Made by a program: the position numbers and the translations under genes. Of a stretch of DNA of 64,000 bases, positions 61,644 through 64,000 are shown one piece after another; position 1 is the stretch's first letter; each line of letters starts with the position of its first letter. Below the pieces are notes generated by a model. The model had not been told where the DNA came from and made no database searches. It was given only the letters and a program-made list of their open reading frames with translations. Source of the stretch: Arthrobacter sp. YN (lineage in GTDB: Bacteria; Actinomycetota; Actinomycetes; Actinomycetales; Micrococcaceae); the NCBI RefSeq assembly GCF_002224285.1, contig NZ_CP022436.1, positions 868,001 through 932,000 on the forward strand. The letters are read 5' to 3'.

Positions 61644-61928
61644 TGCTCTGCCCCTTCTCTTGTATTTAGCGGATTGTCTACCGCGGGAAGGACAGGGCAA
61701 ATTCAGGAATCTAGCACTCGTGCTCGAAGCAACAATCCACGGTTCCCGTGGGAGTCCTTCACACCACGCTTAGAAGCGAGCTCAACCTCGGCACCAAGGA
61801 AATCCGGCGTCATCCGCGATAGACACGGCCATCATGCACCCGTCACCCGCAGGAAAACAGAGCCGGAAAGCCAACCAGGCCCACATTTTCACACCCCACG
61901 GCGCGGCAGCGCCCCTAAGCCGCTTAAA
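61644..61928 (-). ncRNA. Candidate bridge-RNA region of the IS110 element
   Basis: The non-coding left end upstream of the transposase, 285 nt, is long and without a reading frame, as in IS110 members that encode a bridge RNA there. The RNA would pair with target and donor DNA around the core. No fold was computed; the assignment rests on position and length. Confidence 0.5.
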
Positions 61929-61946
61929 AGTACGACGGCGGCCCTT
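61928..61946 (+). repeat. Right arm of the hairpin interrupted by the IS
   Basis: AAGTACGACGGCGGCCCTT, the exact reverse complement of 60366-60384, followed by TTCC. Confidence 0.85.
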
Positions 61947-61995
61947 TCCGTTCTGCGCGCGGGTCACCTGCCGCGTCGGATGACCCGGGCACAAC

Positions 61996-62030
61996 AAAAG
62001 ACCCGCACCGGCGAACCGGTACGGGTCTTG
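61996..62030 (-). terminator. Terminator of tRNA-Arg
   Basis: Arms AAGACCCG and CGGGTCTT enclosing ACCGG/CCGGT. On the minus strand it is followed by TTTTGTTG. It lies 6 bp downstream of the tRNA 3' end. Confidence 0.85.
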
Positions 62031-62035
62031 ATTTG

Positions 62036-62109
<74 letters not shown>

Positions 62110-62228
62110 ATTTCGTGTGATTCTCGGCGGTCTGTTTCTCTGACCCCCTCGAACCTCAATAAACTTTACAGAAGTTCATGTGAAGTTCCAAATCGAAAAG
62201 CTGTAATCTGCGCAACTAGACCGGTCTA

Positions 62229-62244
62229 CGTGACCTTAGTCACT
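62229..62244. promoter_or_regulatory. CRP/GlxR-like site upstream of pckG
   Basis: GTGA-N6-TCAC, a perfect core of the CRP-type palindrome, 150 bp upstream of the pckG start. cAMP-dependent control of gluconeogenesis would make sense, but the site is predicted only by eye. Confidence 0.45.
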
Positions 62245-62393
62245 TAAATCTCCGTTCTGGCTAACCCAACCCCTTATTTCTAGCGGTTTTTGCTTTTAGG
62301 CTGTGCGGATGTCCGATGTCTGACAACGGATTGGTCTGGTCCGCGGCCCCTATCGTTTAGGACACACCACTGAACCCGAGGAAGGGAACCGCA

Positions 62394-64000
62394 ATGGGCG
62401 ATCTGGCGCGACTGCCGCTGCTTGAGAAGGCACCTACTACGCATGCACGCCTGCTGGCCTGGGTTGAGGAAGTTGCCGAGCTGACTCAGCCGGACCGCAT
62501 CCACTGGGTTGATGGCAGCGAAGCAGAAAACAAGAAGCTCACCGACGAACTCGTTGAGGCCGGCACGTTGAAGCGACTGAACCCGGAGACGTTCCCGAAC
62601 TCTTTCGCAGCATTCTCCGACCCCGCTGACGTTGCCCGTGTAGAAGAGCAGACCTTCATCTGCTCTGAGAACGAGCGCGACGCAGGCTTCACCAACAACT
62701 GGATGGCCCCGGCCGAGATGAAGCAGAAGCTGCGCGGACTGTTCGCCGGCTCCATGCGCGGCCGCACCATGTACGTCATTCCGTTCGTCATGGGCCACCT
62801 TGATGCCGAGGACCCCAAGTTTGGCGTCGAGATCACCGACTCCGCCTACGTTGTTGCCTCCATGCGCATCATGGCCCGCATCGGCACGGACGTCCTGGAT
62901 CGCATCACGCAGACCGACGCTTTCTTCGTCCCCGCCCTCCACTCGCTGGGCGCACCGCTGGAAGCCGGCCAGGCTGACGTTGCCTGGCCGTGCAACACGG
63001 ACAAATGGATTGTGCACTTCCCCGAGGAGCGCTCCATCTGGTCCTTCGGCTCCGGCTACGGCGGAAACGCCCTCCTGGGCAAGAAGTGCTACGCGCTGCG
63101 CATCGCTTCGGTGATGGCACGCGACGAAGGCTGGCTGGCCGAGCACATGCTCATCCTTAAGCTGACCTCGCCGGAGCAGAAGACCTACTACGTTTCCGCT
63201 GCTTTCCCGTCCGCTTGTGGCAAGACCAACCTTGCGTTGCTCGACCCCACCATCAAGGGCTGGAAGGTTGAGACCCTCGGCGACGACATCACGTGGATGC
63301 GCTTCGGCAAGGAAGGCGAACTCCGGGCTGTCAACCCCGAAGCCGGCCTGTTCGGCGTTGCGCCTGGTACCGGCTGGGGCACCAACCCGAACGCCATGCG
63401 TGCCATCGCCAAGGGCAACAGCATCTTCACCAACGTGGCACTGACCGACGACGGTGGCGTCTGGTGGGAAGGTATGACGGAGGAAACTCCGGCGCACCTG
63501 ACCGACTGGCGCGGTGAGTCCTGGACTCCGGACTCCGACGCCCCGGCAGCGCACCCGAACTCCCGCTTCTGCACGCCGATCGACCAGATCGACATGCTGG
63601 CCGAGGAATACTTCAGCCCGGAAGGCGTGGAGCTCTCCGCGATCCTGTTCGGCGGCCGACGCAAGACCACCATCCCGCTGGTCACCGAGGCCCGCGACTG
63701 GTCCAACGGCATCTTCATGGGTTCCACGCTGTCCTCCGAGACCACCGCTGCTGCCGCCGGTGCCGTCGGCGTGGTCCGCCGCGACCCCATGGCCATGCTG
63801 CCGTTCATCGGCTACGACGCCGGCGATTACTTGAACCACTGGGTGAACCTGTCCGCCAAGGCCAATCCGGAGCGACTGCCAAAGATCTTCCTGGTCAACT
63901 GGTTCCGTCGCACGGCTGAGGGCGGCTTCGCCTGGCCTGGCTTCGGGGACAACGCCCGCGTGCTCAAATGGGCCATCGAGCGTCTCGAAGGCAAGGCCGA
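62394..64000 (+). CDS. pckG: Phosphoenolpyruvate carboxykinase (GTP), 3' end outside window
   Basis: About 535 of roughly 610 residues are present; the frame is open at the window end. The ATG at 62394 follows GGAAGGGAA. GTP-type PEPCK motifs: [13 protein letters not shown] (P-loop, kinase 1a), [10 protein letters not shown] (kinase 2), FGGRRKTT, and the PEP-binding [14 protein letters not shown]. It makes PEP from oxaloacetate and GTP for gluconeogenesis. Confidence 0.98.
   Translation, partial: MGDLARLPLLEKAPTTHARLLAWVEEVAELTQPDRIHWVDGSEAENKKLTDELVEAGTLKRLNPETFPNSFAAFSDPADVARVEEQTFICSENERDAGFTNNWMAPAEMKQKLRGLFAGSMRGRTMYVIPFVMGHLDAEDPKFGVEITDSAYVVASMRIMARIGTDVLDRITQTDAFFVPALHSLGAPLEAGQADVAWPCNTDKWIVHFPEERSIWSFGSGYGGNALLGKKCYALRIASVMARDEGWLAEHMLILKLTSPEQKTYYVSAAFPSACGKTNLALLDPTIKGWKVETLGDDITWMRFGKEGELRAVNPEAGLFGVAPGTGWGTNPNAMRAIAKGNSIFTNVALTDDGGVWWEGMTEETPAHLTDWRGESWTPDSDAPAAHPNSRFCTPIDQIDMLAEEYFSPEGVELSAILFGGRRKTTIPLVTEARDWSNGIFMGSTLSSETTAAAAGAVGVVRRDPMAMLPFIGYDAGDYLNHWVNLSAKANPERLPKIFLVNWFRRTAEGGFAWPGFGDNARVLKWAIERLEGKA

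Larger units (their letters stand above)
60388..61928 (-). mobile_element. IS110-family insertion sequence
   Basis: About 1,541 bp between two copies of AGTACG (60388-60393 and 61929-61934), which mark the recombination core. It contains one transposase gene, 23 bp of right end and about 285 bp of non-coding left end. There are no classical terminal inverted repeats; the 19-bp inverted repeat outside belongs to the target hairpin. Removing the element restores an uninterrupted hairpin. Confidence 0.85.

Noticed and set aside
62280..63839. 519-codon open frame antisense to pckG
   Set aside because: Opposite a strongly conserved PEP carboxykinase; no domain, no ribosome site.

Overview
The window is high-GC actinobacterial DNA. 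The gene content (GTP-type PEP carboxykinase, a c-di-AMP riboswitch ahead of a transglycosylase, a WXG100/FtsK type VII secretion locus with Rhs toxins, many small regulator-plus-transporter modules) suggests an Arthrobacter or Paenarthrobacter-like member of the Micrococcales. This is inferred from protein families, not from a database match.

Layout. 1-7 kb (minus): an FHA-FtsK/SpoIIIE ATPase of a type VII secretion system, cut by the window edge, preceded in the same operon by a large coiled-coil envelope protein and a membrane-anchored periplasmic-binding-fold protein. 7-17 kb (plus): a WXG100 protein, then a type VII-targeted Rhs/YD-repeat polymorphic toxin split in two by a one-base frameshift. 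Downstream lie a four-helix membrane protein (immunity candidate), a member of a second small membrane-protein family, a broken TM2 gene, a promoterless orphan rhs C-terminal cassette with its own membrane immunity candidate, a decayed third copy of that immunity family, and a DUF805 gene. 17.7-18.4 kb: a degenerate tyrosine integrase abutting tRNA-Ser(CGA), the probable scar of an integration event.

18.5-21 kb: an MDR dehydrogenase, a divergent 6-pyruvoyl-tetrahydropterin-synthase-like protein and a glycosyltransferase form a tight operon, probably for an uncharacterised pterin-like product. 21-33 kb: housekeeping and regulatory genes, including tadA, upp, two VOC proteins, a HAD phosphatase, a PLP decarboxylase, a lytic-transglycosylase-like gene under a c-di-AMP riboswitch, a two-component pair, an orphan winged-helix regulator, a SixA-like phosphatase, a small gene behind a DtxR/IdeR-type iron box, and a LysR/EamA pair. 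33-44 kb: an amine or amide catabolism island (aldehyde dehydrogenase, TetR, amidohydrolase, complete Opp-type ABC importer, FAD amine oxidase). 44-50 kb: a membrane protein, a TetR/YhgE-Pip/degenerate-ATPase operon with a palindromic operator, and a pyridine nucleotide-disulfide oxidoreductase.

50-60 kb: a rhodanese sulfurtransferase and a sialic acid utilisation operon (Opp-type importer including a permease-ATPase fusion and a frameshifted permease, an NAL/DapA-type lyase, a ROK kinase, NanE) with a divergent GntR regulator and matching palindromes. Three copies of a roughly 58-bp palindromic intergenic repeat lie in this segment. 60.4-61.9 kb: an IS110-family element inserted exactly in the loop of a long hairpin, with a roughly 285-nt non-coding end that could encode a bridge RNA. 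62-64 kb: tRNA-Arg(ACG) and the 5' nine-tenths of pckG.
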